Shown in pieces: positions 51,202-58,987 of a DNA stretch of 64,000 bases (position 1 is the first letter of the stretch; the number at the start of each line of letters is the position of its first letter). Position numbers and translations under genes: made by a program. The DNA is from Streptomyces canus 299MFChir4.1 (GTDB taxonomy: Bacteria; Actinomycetota; Actinomycetes; Streptomycetales; Streptomycetaceae). The stretch is from contig NZ_KB911615.1 of assembly GCF_000383615.1 (NCBI RefSeq), positions 1 through 64,000 on the forward strand, given 5' to 3'. A model generated the notes under the pieces. The model was given only the letters and a program-made list of their open reading frames with translations. It made no database searches and was not told where the DNA came from.

Positions 51202-51930
51202 GTGAGCGACAACCAACTGCGGGTCGTCTGGATCTACCCCGACCTGCTCAGCACCTACGGCGACCAGGGCAACGCCCTCGTCATCGAGCGCCGGGCCCGC
51301 CAGCGCGGCCTCGACGTGGCCCGCCTGGACGTGCGCAGCGACCAGCCGATCCCGACCTCCGGCGACATCTACCTGATCGGCGGCGGCGAGGACCGGCCGC
51401 AGCGGCTGGCCGCCGAGCGGCTGCGCCGGGACGGCGGTCTGCACCGGGCCGTCGGCAACGGCGCGATCGTCTTCTCGGTGTGCGCCGGCTACCAGATCCT
51501 CGGCCACGAGTTCATCAACGACCTCGGCCAGCGCGAGCCCGGCCTCGGTCTGCTCGACGTGGTCTCCGTGCGCGGCGAGGGCGAGCGGTGCGTCGGTGAC
51601 GTGCTCGCCGACATCGACCCGCGCCTCGGCCTGCCCCCGCTGACCGGCTTCGAGAACCACCAGGGCGTCACCCACCTCGGGCCCACCGCCCGCCCGTTCG
51701 CCAACGTCAAGCTGGGCAAGGGCAACGGCACCGGTGACGGTACGGAGGGGGCGTACAACGACACGGTCTTCGGCACGTACATGCACGGGCCCGTGCTCGC
51801 GCGCAACCCGCTGATCGCCGACCTGCTGCTGAAGCTGGCGCTCGACGTGAACGCGCTGCCGCCGACCGACGACCGCTGGTACGAGGCCCTGCGCAACGAG
51901 CGCATCACGGCCGCTCAGCAGCCCGCCTGA
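51202..51930 (+). CDS. gatD: Lipid II isoglutaminyl synthase, glutaminase subunit GatD
   Basis: 242-residue class I glutamine amidotransferase of the CobB/CobQ-like type. The catalytic Cys lies in FSVCAGYQILG (about 94) and the catalytic His in TYMHGPVLARNP (about 190). It frees ammonia from glutamine and passes it to MurT. GTG 51202 gives the standard beginning (LRVVWIYPDLLSTYGD); the longer frame runs back inside murT. Confidence 0.93.
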   Translation: MSDNQLRVVWIYPDLLSTYGDQGNALVIERRARQRGLDVARLDVRSDQPIPTSGDIYLIGGGEDRPQRLAAERLRRDGGLHRAVGNGAIVFSVCAGYQILGHEFINDLGQREPGLGLLDVVSVRGEGERCVGDVLADIDPRLGLPPLTGFENHQGVTHLGPTARPFANVKLGKGNGTGDGTEGAYNDTVFGTYMHGPVLARNPLIADLLLKLALDVNALPPTDDRWYEALRNERITAAQQPA

Positions 51931-52127
51931 GCAGGGAGTTCACCTCGGTTCCAGGCGGGTGTCACCAGCCCGTCTGACGAGGTCTCCGCACAGGTGAGCG
52001 GGGTCGTCCAGCTGGCGGACGCATGCTTCGGCCCCGCCCCCTCCTGCCGCTAGGGTGGCGGGGTTCGAGCCGGACAGCGTGGTCCGGACCCGTGCCCCGT
52101 TCACTCGCTGAGAAGGTTCTTGCGGCT

Positions 52128-53153
52128 ATGCGCATTGGTGTCCTCACGTCCGGCGGCGACTGTCCCGGCCTGAACGCCGTCATCCGGTCCGTCGTGCACC
52201 GTGCCGTCGTCGACCACGGCGACGAGGTCATCGGTTTCCGGGACGGCTGGAAGGGCCTCCTGGAGTGCGACTACCTCAAGCTCGACCTCGACGCGGTGGG
52301 CGGCATCCTGGCCCGCGGCGGCACGATCCTCGGCTCCTCCCGGGTCCAGCCCTCGCATCTGCGGGACGGCGTGGAGCGGGCCAGGGGACATGTCGAGGAG
52401 CTCGGGCTCGACGCGATCATCCCCATCGGCGGTGAGGGCACCCTGAAGGCGGCCCGGCTGATGTCGGACGCCGGTCTGCCGATCGTGGGCGTGCCGAAGA
52501 CGATCGACAACGACATCGCGGTCACGGACGTCACCTTCGGGTTCGACACGGCCGTCGGGGTCGCCACCGAGGCGCTCGACCGGCTCAAGACCACCGCCGA
52601 GTCCCATCAGCGGGTGCTCGTCGTCGAGGTCATGGGACGGCACACCGGGTGGATAGCGCTGCACTCCGGGATGGCGGCCGGCGCGCACGCCATCGTCGTA
52701 CCGGAGCGTCCCTTCGACATCGAGGAGCTGGCCCGGCGGGTCGGCGAGCGGTTCGAGGCCGGGAAGCGGTTCGCGATCGTCGTGGCGGCGGAAGGCGCCA
52801 AGCCGGCGCCCGGTTCCATGGCCTTCGACGAGGGCGGCAAGGACATCTACGGGCACGAGCGCTTCGCCGGGATCGCCCGCCAGCTGTCGATCGAACTGGA
52901 GGAGCGGCTGGGGAAGGAAGCCCGGCCGGTCATCCTCGGGCATGTGCAGCGCGGCGGTACGCCGACCGCGTACGACCGGGTGCTCGCCACCCGGTTCGGC
53001 TGGCACGCGGTGGAGGCCGTGCACCGGGGGGAGTTCGGTCACATGACCGCGCTGCGGGGGACCGACATCGTGATGGTGCCGCTGGCGGAGGCCGTGGAGA
53101 CGCTGAAGACGGTGCCGGAGGACCGGTACGCCGAGGCGGAGTGCGTGCTTTAG
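52128..53153 (+). CDS. pfkA: 6-phosphofructokinase
   Basis: 341 residues. Phosphorylates fructose-6-phosphate in glycolysis. Motifs: GVLTSGGDCPGLNAVIRS, PIGGEGTLKAARL and VPKTIDNDI, MGRHTGWIALHSG. Gly at the position after GGE marks ATP use, while Lys in PKTIDND is shared with pyrophosphate enzymes; this mix is typical of actinomycete group III PfkA. ATG 52128; GAGAAGG lies upstream. I see no gene in the 197 bp between gatD and pfkA; a TAGGGT (-10-like) lies near 52055. Confidence 0.93.
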   Translation: MRIGVLTSGGDCPGLNAVIRSVVHRAVVDHGDEVIGFRDGWKGLLECDYLKLDLDAVGGILARGGTILGSSRVQPSHLRDGVERARGHVEELGLDAIIPIGGEGTLKAARLMSDAGLPIVGVPKTIDNDIAVTDVTFGFDTAVGVATEALDRLKTTAESHQRVLVVEVMGRHTGWIALHSGMAAGAHAIVVPERPFDIEELARRVGERFEAGKRFAIVVAAEGAKPAPGSMAFDEGGKDIYGHERFAGIARQLSIELEERLGKEARPVILGHVQRGGTPTAYDRVLATRFGWHAVEAVHRGEFGHMTALRGTDIVMVPLAEAVETLKTVPEDRYAEAECVL

Positions 53154-53178
53154 GCCGTACGGCGCGTGCAGGCCGCCC

Positions 53179-53208
53179 GTGGCCGGTCGCGCAGTGCCCC
53201 GCGCCCCT
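53179..53208. repeat. Streptomyces intergenic repeat, copy 2
   Basis: GTGGCCGGTCGCGCAGTGCC followed by CCGCGCCCCT, a diverged copy of the repeat at 49254 (most bases shared). It lies 26 bp after pfkA. Confidence 0.7.
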
Positions 53209-53223
53209 GAACCGCGCGACAGT

Positions 53224-53253
53224 CGCCCCCGGCTGCAAGGTCAGCCGGGGGCG
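53224..53253 (+). terminator. Terminator after pfkA
   Basis: Perfect 12-bp stem CGCCCCCGGCTG, 6-nt loop, complement at 53242-53253, followed by GTTCT. It sits 70 bp past the pfkA stop codon. Confidence 0.85.
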
Positions 53254-53311
53254 GTTCTAGTCTGTGTGGCGGACAGACTCGTACAACCCCCACGAATCAG
53301 GAGCCGCCGCG

Positions 53312-54262
53312 ATGGACCACAGCGGGCACGGCATGACGCACGATCTGCCGCCGTTCACGCTGGGACGAGGGCTTCAGTGGTCGGCCGACCCCTTCTTCCT
53401 CGTCGCCTGCCTCCTCGCGCTCGGCCTGTACGCCTGGGGAGTGGTGCGGCTGCGGCGGCGGGGGGACTCGTGGTCCGTGGGGCGGACCGTGTCCTATGTG
53501 CTCGGTGTGCTGTCCATCGGGCTGATGATGTGCACGAAGCTGAACGACTACGGCATGGTCATGTTCAGCGTGCACATGGTGCAGCACATGGTGATCAGCA
53601 TGCTGTCGCCGATCCTCATCCTGCTCGGCGCCCCGGTCACCCTGGCCCTTCGGGCGCTGCCCGTCGCGGGCAAGGGGCGCAAGGGGCCCCGTGAGCTGCT
53701 GCTGGCGCTGCTGCACAGCCGGTACATGCGGATCGTCACACATCCCGCGTTCACCATTCCGCTGTTCATCGCGAGCCTGTACGGCCTATATTTCACGCCG
53801 ATCTTCGACTCCCTGATGGGGTCGAAGACCGGGCACGTCGCGATGATGGTCCACTTCCTCGCGGTCGGTGTCGTCTTCTTCTGGCCGATCATCGGCGTCG
53901 ACCCGGGTCCGCAGCGGCCCGGGTATCTGATGCGGATGCTGGAGCTGTTCGCCGGGATGCCGTTCCACGCGTTCTTCGGCATCGCGCTGATGATGGCGTC
54001 CGAGCCCATGGTGGAGACGTTCAAGAACCCGCCCGCCTCGCTCGGCATCGAGGCGCTCTCCGACCAGAACTACGCCGGCGGTATCGCCTGGGCGTTCAGC
54101 GAGGTCCCGTCCGTCCTGGTACTGATCGCACTGCTGTTCCAGTGGTACGGCTCCGAGCAGCGGCAGGCCAAACGCACCGACCGGGCAGCGGACCGGGACG
54201 GCGACAAGGAACTCGAGGCGTACAACGCATATTTGGCCTCATTGAGCACCCACGAACGTTAA
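53312..54262 (+). CDS. ctaG: Cytochrome c oxidase assembly protein CtaG-like
   Basis: 316 residues with about seven membrane helices, of the caa3-type CtaG (PF09678) family: HMVQHMVISMLSPILILLGAPVTLALR, and MPFHAFFGIALMM. The first residues MDHSGHGM are His/Met-rich, as expected for copper binding. It probably helps supply copper to cytochrome oxidase. ATG 53312 has AGGAG upstream; the charged C-tail is cytoplasmic. Confidence 0.9.
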   Translation: MDHSGHGMTHDLPPFTLGRGLQWSADPFFLVACLLALGLYAWGVVRLRRRGDSWSVGRTVSYVLGVLSIGLMMCTKLNDYGMVMFSVHMVQHMVISMLSPILILLGAPVTLALRALPVAGKGRKGPRELLLALLHSRYMRIVTHPAFTIPLFIASLYGLYFTPIFDSLMGSKTGHVAMMVHFLAVGVVFFWPIIGVDPGPQRPGYLMRMLELFAGMPFHAFFGIALMMASEPMVETFKNPPASLGIEALSDQNYAGGIAWAFSEVPSVLVLIALLFQWYGSEQRQAKRTDRAADRDGDKELEAYNAYLASLSTHER

Positions 54263-54275
54263 AGGCTTCGCCTTT
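54261..54275 (+). terminator. Small hairpin at the ctaG stop codon
   Basis: AAAGGC-TTC-GCCTTT overlaps the ctaG TAA. A six-pair stem with a 3-nt loop is weak, but it is the only terminator-like structure before the lipoprotein gene. A TAGCAT (-10-like) follows at about 54289. Confidence 0.4.
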
Positions 54276-54332
54276 CCGGAGCATTCAGTAGCATGAAGCG
54301 CGTTGGGGGAACCGCCGCCGGGGGGAGCGGTC

Positions 54333-55703
54333 ATGACACTTCGCGCATTTATGCACAGGATCGCCGTTCTGGCGGTTTTCTCACTGCTGCTGAGCGGCTG
54401 TGAGAAGGGAAATCCACTGACGGTGGTCAAGGCGGCCGCCGTCGGCGTGCCCTCGCTCGCGCCGTTCTTCGAGGAGAACAGCGGACTGGGCGAGGACGCC
54501 GCCGCCGTGCGGGCGCAGCCCGTGCGAGGAAGTCTCCAGCAGGGGGACACACCCGGCCTGTACGGCGGCAGCAAGAAGCCGACCGTCTGTGACGTCACCC
54601 GACTCGAACGATTTCTCACCGACCCCAGAAATCACGCGAAGGCACAGGCGTGGGCCGGGGTGCTGCACATCGGCACGGACGAGATACCGGAATATCTCGA
54701 TCGGCTCACACCGGTCCTGCTGCGTCACGACACTCTCGTCAAGAACCACGACTACAAAAAGGAAAAGGCCGTCCCGTACAACTCCTTGCTCCAGGCGGGA
54801 ATCGCGATTCTGGTCGATGAACAAGGGCTTCCGGCTGTGAAGTGCTCGTGCGGAAATCCACTGCGGCCCTTCGATGGTGACACCGGCCGGATTTCCGTCC
54901 AGTTCGAGGACGGCAACAAGAAGTGGGCGGGATACGAACGTGAGTCCGTGGTGGCCGTGAAACCGGCGCCGCGGAAACTGGAACGGGTCGTTCTCGTCGA
55001 CGTTCAGGAACCTGCCCGAGGTATCGACCGCCCGGTCGGCACCACCGGCGAGAAGGACACCCCCTTCGACGCGCAGAGGCGGCGCACGGTGCCGGACCTT
55101 GCCGGGCGGAGCTTCGCGCAGGCCGGCCGGGAACTGGTCGCGGCCGGTCTGGCGGCCGGATACGCCGGACAGAAGGCGCCGTCCGGGGACGCGAAGGTCA
55201 CGGCGACCGATCCGCCCGCGGGAACCGAGCTGCCGTTCGGGCGGTACGTGATGCTGACGGTGGCCGGGGGCGGCACGAGTACCTCCGGAGGGGGGACCGG
55301 GCCGACTACCACTCCCCCGCCGCCGTCCTCGGGGGTAACGCCGCCTTCGGGAGCACCGGGTTCGTCGGGTTCGTCCAGCGGGCGGTCCGGGACGTCTTCC
55401 TCGAAGCCGCCGTCGTCGTCGAGCGCCAAGCCCGGGGGATCTCCGTCACCGCCGTCGTCGAGTACGGCTCCGGGCTCGCCGTCGCCCGAGAGGTCGAGCA
55501 TGCGGCCGAGCCCACCGCCCTCGTCCGCTTCGTCGCCGACCAGCGCCCCGGTCACCAGCAGCGCGCCCGCTCAGCCTCCTCCGCCTCCGCCCACGCCGCC
55601 TCCGTCGACGACCAGTGCGCCCCTCACGAGCCGGCCGGCGACCGGCGAGCCCGCGACCAGCGAGCCCGCCACGGACGGGCCGAGCACCACCGTCGCCACC
55701 TAG
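54333..55703 (+). CDS. Lipoprotein with DUF6777-like and PASTA domains and a Pro/Ser/Thr tail
   Basis: 456 residues. The signal peptide ends in lipobox LLSGC, so it is anchored outside the membrane. Residues about 30-190 form a conserved domain (PTVCDVTRLERFLTDP, PVKCSCGN-like CxC) resembling DUF6777. A single PASTA domain follows (about 248-310; VPDLAGRSFAQAGRELVAAG), which in kinases of the PknB type binds muropeptides. The last 130 residues are a Pro/Ser/Thr-rich spacer, probably wall-spanning or glycosylated. ATG 54333 has GGGGGGAG upstream. Codon use is visibly less GC-rich than that of neighbours. It precedes the kinase by 27 bp and is probably co-transcribed. Confidence 0.82.
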   Translation: MTLRAFMHRIAVLAVFSLLLSGCEKGNPLTVVKAAAVGVPSLAPFFEENSGLGEDAAAVRAQPVRGSLQQGDTPGLYGGSKKPTVCDVTRLERFLTDPRNHAKAQAWAGVLHIGTDEIPEYLDRLTPVLLRHDTLVKNHDYKKEKAVPYNSLLQAGIAILVDEQGLPAVKCSCGNPLRPFDGDTGRISVQFEDGNKKWAGYERESVVAVKPAPRKLERVVLVDVQEPARGIDRPVGTTGEKDTPFDAQRRRTVPDLAGRSFAQAGRELVAAGLAAGYAGQKAPSGDAKVTATDPPAGTELPFGRYVMLTVAGGGTSTSGGGTGPTTTPPPPSSGVTPPSGAPGSSGSSSGRSGTSSSKPPSSSSAKPGGSPSPPSSSTAPGSPSPERSSMRPSPPPSSASSPTSAPVTSSAPAQPPPPPPTPPPSTTSAPLTSRPATGEPATSEPATDGPSTTVAT

Positions 55704-55730
55704 CGTCCCGCAGAACCGGGGAGTCACCGG

Positions 55731-57575
55731 ATGCCTTCAGGATCACCGACGTCGGGAGTGGGCCGACTCATCGCCGGCCGGTATCTGCTGCTGAACCCGC
55801 TCGGCAGCGGCGGCATGGGCCATGTGTGGCTCGCCCACGACCAGAGACTCGTCTGTGAGGTAGCGCTCAAGGAGATCGTGTTCCGTGACCCGGTGGAGGC
55901 GGACCACGAGCGGGAGGCGCGGGTGGCCCGGGCCCGCGCGGAGGCCCGGCACGCGGCGGGGCTGCGCGGCCACCCGCACGTGGTGACGGTGCACGACGTG
56001 CTGGAGCACGAGGGGCTGCCGTGGATCGTCATGGAGTACGTCGCGGACGCCGTGGACCTGCGCGACCTGGTCGCCTCGCGCGGACCGCTCGCCCCGGCGG
56101 AGTGCGCCCGCGTCGGCCTGGCCGTTCTCGACGCGCTGACCGCCGGGCACCAGCGGGGTGTGCTGCACCGGGACGTGAAGCCGGCGAACATCCTGCTGGC
56201 GCCGGACCGCGCGGGATCGCCGTACGGCCGTGTCCTGCTCACCGACTACGGCATCTCCGTGCGGCCGGACGCCGGCGAGACCCGGTACACACTGGCGTCG
56301 GTGCTCGTGGGCACGGCGGGCTATCTGGCGCCGGAGCGGGCCACGGGCGGCACGCCCACCCCGGCCGCCGACCTGTTCTCGCTGGGCTGCACGCTGTACC
56401 ACGCGGTGGAGGGCGTAGGCCCCTTCGAGCGGGAGTCCCATCTCGCCGAGGTGACCGCGGTGGTCATGGAGGAGCCGCGGCCCGCCGTGCGCGCCGGTGC
56501 GCTGGGTCCCGTACTCGGGGCGCTGCTCGCCAAGGACCCCGGGCAGCGGTTGTCGGCGGCGGAGGCGGAGGCCGCGCTGTCGCGGATCGTGACCCCGCAG
56601 CCCGAGCCGTACGTCCGGACGCAGACCGACCTCGGTTCCCAGCCGCCCTGGGCGGCCGTGCAGGCGCCGCCGCCCGGGCCGCCGCCTCTGGACGGGCACC
56701 GGCCGCACACCGAGGTACTGCCCCCGCAGAGCGGCCACCGGAGGGAGCGCTCGCACGCCCTGCGGGCCGCTCTCGCCTGCGGTCTCGGGCTGCTGCTGGC
56801 CCTGGGCGGTGTGTGGTACGCCATGGCCGACCGGTCGTCGGACGGCGGGGGCGGGCCCCGGGGGGCGCGGCAGCCGTACGGCGAGACGGTCGGGCTCACC
56901 CGCCCGCTGCGGGACGGCGACTGCGTGATCGCCGACTGGCCGGGGTCGGAGCGGTTCCGGGGGACGCCCCGGCTGCGGCCGGATCCCACCTGCGCCACGG
57001 TTCCGGACGGCCAGGTGACGGCGTTCGCCCCGGCCGCCTCCGCGGACGAGGCGCGGCGGACGGGGGCGGCGGAGTGCGAGGAGCGGACGCGGGAGATCCG
57101 GGGCCGGCTGGCGGACGTCCGCAGCCAGGCCGTCGTGCCGACCGACGGGGGGTTCGAGGCCGCGGGACGGCGTACCGCGTGTCTGGTGCTGGGCGGGGAC
57201 GGGCCGCTGTACGGGCCGATCGGCAGCCGTCGCAGGATGGGCTCGGCATTCGCGGACACGGCGACCATGCAGCGGCGGGACTGCCTGGACGTGCGCACCA
57301 ACCGGGACGCCCGGCTGGTCTCCTGCGCGGGCTCCTACGACGAGCAGGTGCTCGGGTTCACCCGACTGGCCCCCGACGTCACGCTGTCCGAGGCGCGGAC
57401 CGAGTCGGACACGGCGTGCGCGCGGGATGTGCCGCCGGGCGACTACGGCTTCGATCCGTCCGTGTACACGGCGGGTTCCTGGACCAGTGAGGGGCCCTGG
57501 AAGAACGGCACACATTTCGTCGTGTGCACCGTGCGCAGGCAGAACGGGGGCACCATGGAGGGGGACGAATCCTGA
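55731..57575 (+). CDS. Serine/threonine protein kinase, membrane-bound
   Basis: 614 residues. Kinase domain (about 15-285): glycine loop PLGSGGMGHVW, ATP lysine K47, catalytic D148 in HRDVKPANILL, and DYG in place of the usual DFG (LLTDYGIS). A juxtamembrane linker, one membrane helix (about 345-365; ALACGLGLLLALGGVWYAM) and a 250-residue outer domain with spaced cysteines follow; it has no PASTA repeats. The upstream lipoprotein carries the PASTA domain that this kinase lacks, so the pair may form a split PknB-like sensor. Target proteins are unknown. Confidence 0.9.
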   Translation: MPSGSPTSGVGRLIAGRYLLLNPLGSGGMGHVWLAHDQRLVCEVALKEIVFRDPVEADHEREARVARARAEARHAAGLRGHPHVVTVHDVLEHEGLPWIVMEYVADAVDLRDLVASRGPLAPAECARVGLAVLDALTAGHQRGVLHRDVKPANILLAPDRAGSPYGRVLLTDYGISVRPDAGETRYTLASVLVGTAGYLAPERATGGTPTPAADLFSLGCTLYHAVEGVGPFERESHLAEVTAVVMEEPRPAVRAGALGPVLGALLAKDPGQRLSAAEAEAALSRIVTPQPEPYVRTQTDLGSQPPWAAVQAPPPGPPPLDGHRPHTEVLPPQSGHRRERSHALRAALACGLGLLLALGGVWYAMADRSSDGGGGPRGARQPYGETVGLTRPLRDGDCVIADWPGSERFRGTPRLRPDPTCATVPDGQVTAFAPAASADEARRTGAAECEERTREIRGRLADVRSQAVVPTDGGFEAAGRRTACLVLGGDGPLYGPIGSRRRMGSAFADTATMQRRDCLDVRTNRDARLVSCAGSYDEQVLGFTRLAPDVTLSEARTESDTACARDVPPGDYGFDPSVYTAGSWTSEGPWKNGTHFVVCTVRRQNGGTMEGDES

Positions 57576-57588
57576 GGAGGGTGTCGCG

Positions 57589-57765
57589 ATGCCCGGTAGC
57601 GGTTCCACGGATGGCTCGACCCGGACGATGGGGGTGCTCACCGTCGGCGCTCTCGTCGCGGTGACCGCCTACACGGTGGCGCTCGGCAGCAACGGCTGGC
57701 TGTGGTTCGGCTGGGTCGTGCTGGGTCTGATCACTCTCGGCATGGTGGCCACCCGCAGCACCTGA
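57589..57765 (+). CDS. Small membrane protein (58 aa) downstream of the kinase
   Basis: 58 residues with two hydrophobic helices (about 14-32 and 36-53) and a short N-terminal Gly/Ser tail. ATG 57589 has GAGGAGG upstream and lies 14 bp after the kinase stop codon, so it is surely co-transcribed. No function is recognised; it may be a partner of the kinase. It faces the LytS-type kinase tail to tail with 3 bp between. Confidence 0.75.
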   Translation: MPGSGSTDGSTRTMGVLTVGALVAVTAYTVALGSNGWLWFGWVVLGLITLGMVATRST

Positions 57766-57768
57766 CCT

Positions 57769-58974
57769 TCAGCCGTCCGTGAGACGGCCCGCCGAGTGCA
57801 CGCCCGGCTGGTACTTGGGCAGCCGGGCGGTGATCTTCATGCCCGCGCCGACGGCGGTCTCGATGACGAGGCCGTAGGAGTCGCCGTACACCTGGCGGAG
57901 CCGGTCGTCGACGTTGGACAGGCCGATGCCGCCCGAGGGACTGACCTCGCCCGCGAGGATGCGGCGGAGCAGGACCGGGTCCATGCCCGCGCCGTCGTCC
58001 TCGATGACGACCAGGGCCTCGGCGCCGGCGTCCTGGGCGGTGATCTGGAGGTGGCACTTCTCGGTCTTGCCCTCCAGACCGTGCTTGATGGCGTTCTCGA
58101 CCAGGGGCTGAAGGCACAGGAACGGCAGGGTGACCGGCAGTACCTCCGGGGCGATCTGGAGGGTGACGGCGAGGCGGTCGCCGAAGCGTGCCCGGACGAG
58201 CGCCAAGTAGTGGTCGATGGCGTGGAGTTCGTCGGCGAGGGTGGTGAAGTCGCCGTGCCTGCGGAACGAGTAGCGGGTGAAGTCGGCGAATTCGAGGAGC
58301 AGTTCGCGGGCCCGCTCGGGGTCGGTGCGGACGAACGAGGCGATCACCGCGAGCGAGTTGAAGATGAAGTGCGGGGAGATCTGGGCCCGAAGTGCCTTGA
58401 TCTCGGCCTCGATCAGCCGGGTGCGGGACTGGTCCAGGTCCGCCAACTCCAGTTGGACGCTGACCCAGCGGGCGACCTCTCCGGCCGCGCGGACCAGGAC
58501 GGCCGACTCGCGTGGCGCGCAGGCGACCAGGGCGCCGTGGACGCGGTCGTCGACGGTGAGCGGGGTGAGGACCGCCCAGCGCACCGGGCAGTCCGGGGCG
58601 TCGCAGGTCAGCGGGAAGGCCTCGCCGCGGCCGGTCTCCAGCGGGCCCGCGAGGCGCTCCATGATCTCGGTGCGGTGGTGGCTGCCCACGCCGTCCCAGA
58701 CCAGGACCTGCTTCTGGTCGGTGAGGCACAGCGCGTCCGTGCCGAGCAGGGAGCGCAGTCTGCGTGCCGACTTGCGGGCGGTCTCCTCCGTCAGCCCGGC
58801 CCGCAGCGGGGGCGCGGCCAGGGAGGCGGTGTGCAGGGTCTCGAAGGTGGCGTGCTCGACGGGGGTGCCGAGGCCGCCCAGGGTCTGCGGGTGGGCCGTG
58901 CGCCGGCCCAGCCAGAAGCCCGCGGCGAGCAGCGGGAGGATCGCCACGCACAGCCCGGCCAGGAATCCGCTCAT
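57769..58974 (-). CDS. LytS-type sensor histidine kinase
   Basis: 401 residues. One N-terminal membrane helix (about 4-22), a GAF-like region (about 40-170), the His_kinase (PF06580) dimerisation segment with phospho-accepting H202 in ISPHFIFNS, then an HATPase (LQPLVENAIKHGLEG, GIGLSNVDDRLRQVYG). It lacks the multi-helix sensor usual in LytS, so the signal may come from the adjacent symporter. It is the last gene of the regulator, DUF485, symporter, kinase operon, 13 bp after the symporter. Confidence 0.9.
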   Translation of the reverse strand: MSGFLAGLCVAILPLLAAGFWLGRRTAHPQTLGGLGTPVEHATFETLHTASLAAPPLRAGLTEETARKSARRLRSLLGTDALCLTDQKQVLVWDGVGSHHRTEIMERLAGPLETGRGEAFPLTCDAPDCPVRWAVLTPLTVDDRVHGALVACAPRESAVLVRAAGEVARWVSVQLELADLDQSRTRLIEAEIKALRAQISPHFIFNSLAVIASFVRTDPERARELLLEFADFTRYSFRRHGDFTTLADELHAIDHYLALVRARFGDRLAVTLQIAPEVLPVTLPFLCLQPLVENAIKHGLEGKTEKCHLQITAQDAGAEALVVIEDDGAGMDPVLLRRILAGEVSPSGGIGLSNVDDRLRQVYGDSYGLVIETAVGAGMKITARLPKYQPGVHSAGRLTDG

Positions 58975-58987
58975 GCCCTCACCCGCC

